The notes under the pieces were generated by a model that was not told the DNA's origin, made no database searches, and saw only the letters and a program-made list of their open reading frames with translations. Of a DNA stretch of 64,000 nucleotides, positions 62,534-64,000 are shown piece by piece. The position numbers were made by a program, and so were the translations under genes. The DNA lies in assembly GCA_914767715.1 (NCBI GenBank), contig OU612071.1, positions 23,557,681 through 23,621,680 on the forward strand, read 5' to 3'. Position 1 is the stretch's first letter. Each line of letters starts with the position of its first letter. This stretch comes from Membranipora membranacea. Taxonomy: Eukaryota; Bryozoa; Gymnolaemata; Cheilostomatida; Membraniporidae.

Positions 62534-63295
62534 ATCTTGATCAGGTTAATATGCTGCATGTTCGAGCTTGTTCCAATGAAGGTTCATGATGTGTTTAGAT
62601 AACTTGACTGTTAGTAAGTTGCTTCTAAATTCTTTCAATCAAATTAAATCTTTACTCCTTCTAATAAGTCTTTACCAAACTTGAAGTACAGCTATCACTC
62701 ATGCAAATTAAATAATTCTGTTCGGCTCAAAGAAATCTTAATGAGGCTTCAATCTCAAAATTGTCACCTGATGGTGAAAAGTGTTAAAAAATAAAAGTTA
62801 AATAATATGCACAAACTAGTATGAAATTAACGCACTAGGTGATGAAGAAGTGGTGACAACACCAATATTTACGCTAGATAATTCATTCATAGCGTGATTT
62901 GGTTTGTGCAAATTATTTGCCCTTTACGTGATTATACTGAAATTGCAGCCTCATATTATTAGTTTTGAACCGTACATAAGCATTTTATTAGCACACATTT
63001 GCCGGTGTGGCAGCAGTAGTTTGAAGATGTATAGAGAGAGTGTAATAAGGTAAATGAAAATTTGCTGAGATGATATAACATAAAATTATAAAATTCAAAT
63101 GAAATCACCATTAATTACTGCTATCATCTTTATCGAAGCCTGTTCCGTTACTCTCATGTTCCTCTTAGCCGTATCTTCGTTTCCATATATAAGTGCTGAG
63201 TTGATTGCTGTTTCAATAATATTTGTTTTCATCTCACCTTCAATTTGATCAATTTTCTGATGTTATTACATCATTTTCATTGTCAATACTTGTAG
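62534..63295. other. No gene recognised; upstream of visible EGF exons
   Basis: May be intron of the EGF gene to the right. No exon supported here. Confidence 0.4.
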
Positions 63296-64000
63296 CTTGC
63301 GGAGACCAGGATCACCTGCGTGTTATGATACAAGGGAGGGTGTCAACTGTGTATGCTCAATCGGCTACGAAGGTCCAGATTGTGATATCCGTTAGTTCTC
63401 ATTGCAGCTACAGCAATTATTGTCGAATAATTGTTCTAACTCATCCTGTTTCTCATTCCTTTCATCAATCAAATAGACTCATTGCACTATCATGGTAAAT
63501 AGCAAATTCAATTTCTTATCTTGTCATAAAAAATACAGATAGAGACAGATAAAGAAAACCTGTACATGGAAAACTGAATTCACCATGTTTTTTTTTTACA
63601 GCTATCTGCAGCCCTAGTAAATGCAATGGTCATGGACAATGTACAACGGATGTCACCAATAGGGTTATATGTATGTGTACTGCTGGCTGGAGAGGTGAAA
63701 GGTGCAATATACAGTGAGTTCAAATTTTGTTTGGGAAATACTTTGTATCCTTTGTTAAGTTGTTGCTAATAACGGTCCTTTTTGTAATATAGCTATCAAA
63801 TTCATACACTCTGAAATCTGCTTTGATCTTCTACATAACAAACGGAACAAACTAGTACATACATAGTTTGTGATGTATACTTGCTCTATCATTTTCAGAA
63901 GATGTTTTTTGTTGGACTATGTGAAGAACACAGTCATGCAGATTGGGGTAGAGCACACCCCACCATATAATGCTCGGGTAGGATCTGGGTTTCTCTTGGT
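63296..64000 (+). CDS. EGF-repeat protein, three exons, runs off the window
   Basis: Exon 63296-63390 (acceptor caatacttgtag) gives the last half of an EGF module, CYDTREGVNCVCSIGYEGPD then C. Exon 63602-63713 (acceptor after a T run, donor ATACA/gtgagt) gives a whole EGF module, CSPSKCNGHGQCTTD...ICMCTAGWRGERC, with all six Cys in the usual CxC...GxxGxxC spacing. Exon 63899 onward stays open to the window end (QRCFLLDYVKNTVMQIGVEH, then PYNARVGSGFLLV). The phases fit at both joins. Such modules sit in secreted or cell-surface proteins and mediate adhesion or signalling. Neither Asp/Asn needed for calcium binding is evident. The N-terminus is not in view and the third exon's domain is unknown. 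Confidence 0.8.

Overview
The window looks like nuclear DNA of an invertebrate animal. It is AT-rich, and its genes are split by introns of about 200-1,050 bases with GT/AG borders. The gene families are metazoan: an SLC16-type transporter, a secreted lectin with an F5/8-type C fold, and an EGF-domain protein. There is also a dense load of LINEs, tRNA-derived SINEs, LTR elements, foldback elements and DNA transposons. The species cannot be fixed from the sequence, and nothing bacterial or plasmid-like is present.

Three host genes are supported. On the minus strand, 14001-15626 encodes a secreted lectin-like protein (signal peptide, probable PAN/apple-like module, fucolectin-like F5/8 C domain). 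Also on the minus strand, six well-defined exons at 21604-25890 encode a complete 506-residue SLC16/monocarboxylate-transporter-family protein. On the plus strand, 63296-64000 holds exons of an EGF-repeat protein that runs off the right edge. Weaker exon candidates lie at 30257-30390 (minus) and 40933-41238 (plus). The genes do not form an obvious pathway.

Most of the rest is repeats in layers. The outermost layer is a long inverted repeat: bases 1-4370 match, reversed, 50888-62533. Each arm holds the same dead LINE reverse transcriptase and the same tRNA-derived SINE at the same place. The right arm is split by a 7.25 kb TA-flanked insertion (53725-60975), and the left arm preserves the empty site. 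That insertion itself contains an inverted copy of a 2 kb repeat found at 37826-39912, two copies of an 0.8 kb repeat, and a further insertion inside one of those.

Other mobile DNA includes a short LTR element with LTRs, primer-binding site and 4-bp target duplication (18952-20900). Two sister DNA transposons of about 1.9 kb, each with its own 8-bp target duplication, lie at 46455-48348 and 48531-50369. There is a TTAA-bounded foldback element made of inverted tRNA-like units (42455-43086), a small MITE (9002-9273) and a BEL/Pao remnant (7687-7956). Tandem DNA includes an 857-bp unit array (27893-30325), a large CATA microsatellite locus (12630-13240) and an ATGTA pentanucleotide block (26027-26130).

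I did not find a clear candidate for a wholly new molecular system. The most informative features are the nested inverted-repeat architecture, the twin 8-bp-duplication transposons and the foldback tRNA-like element.
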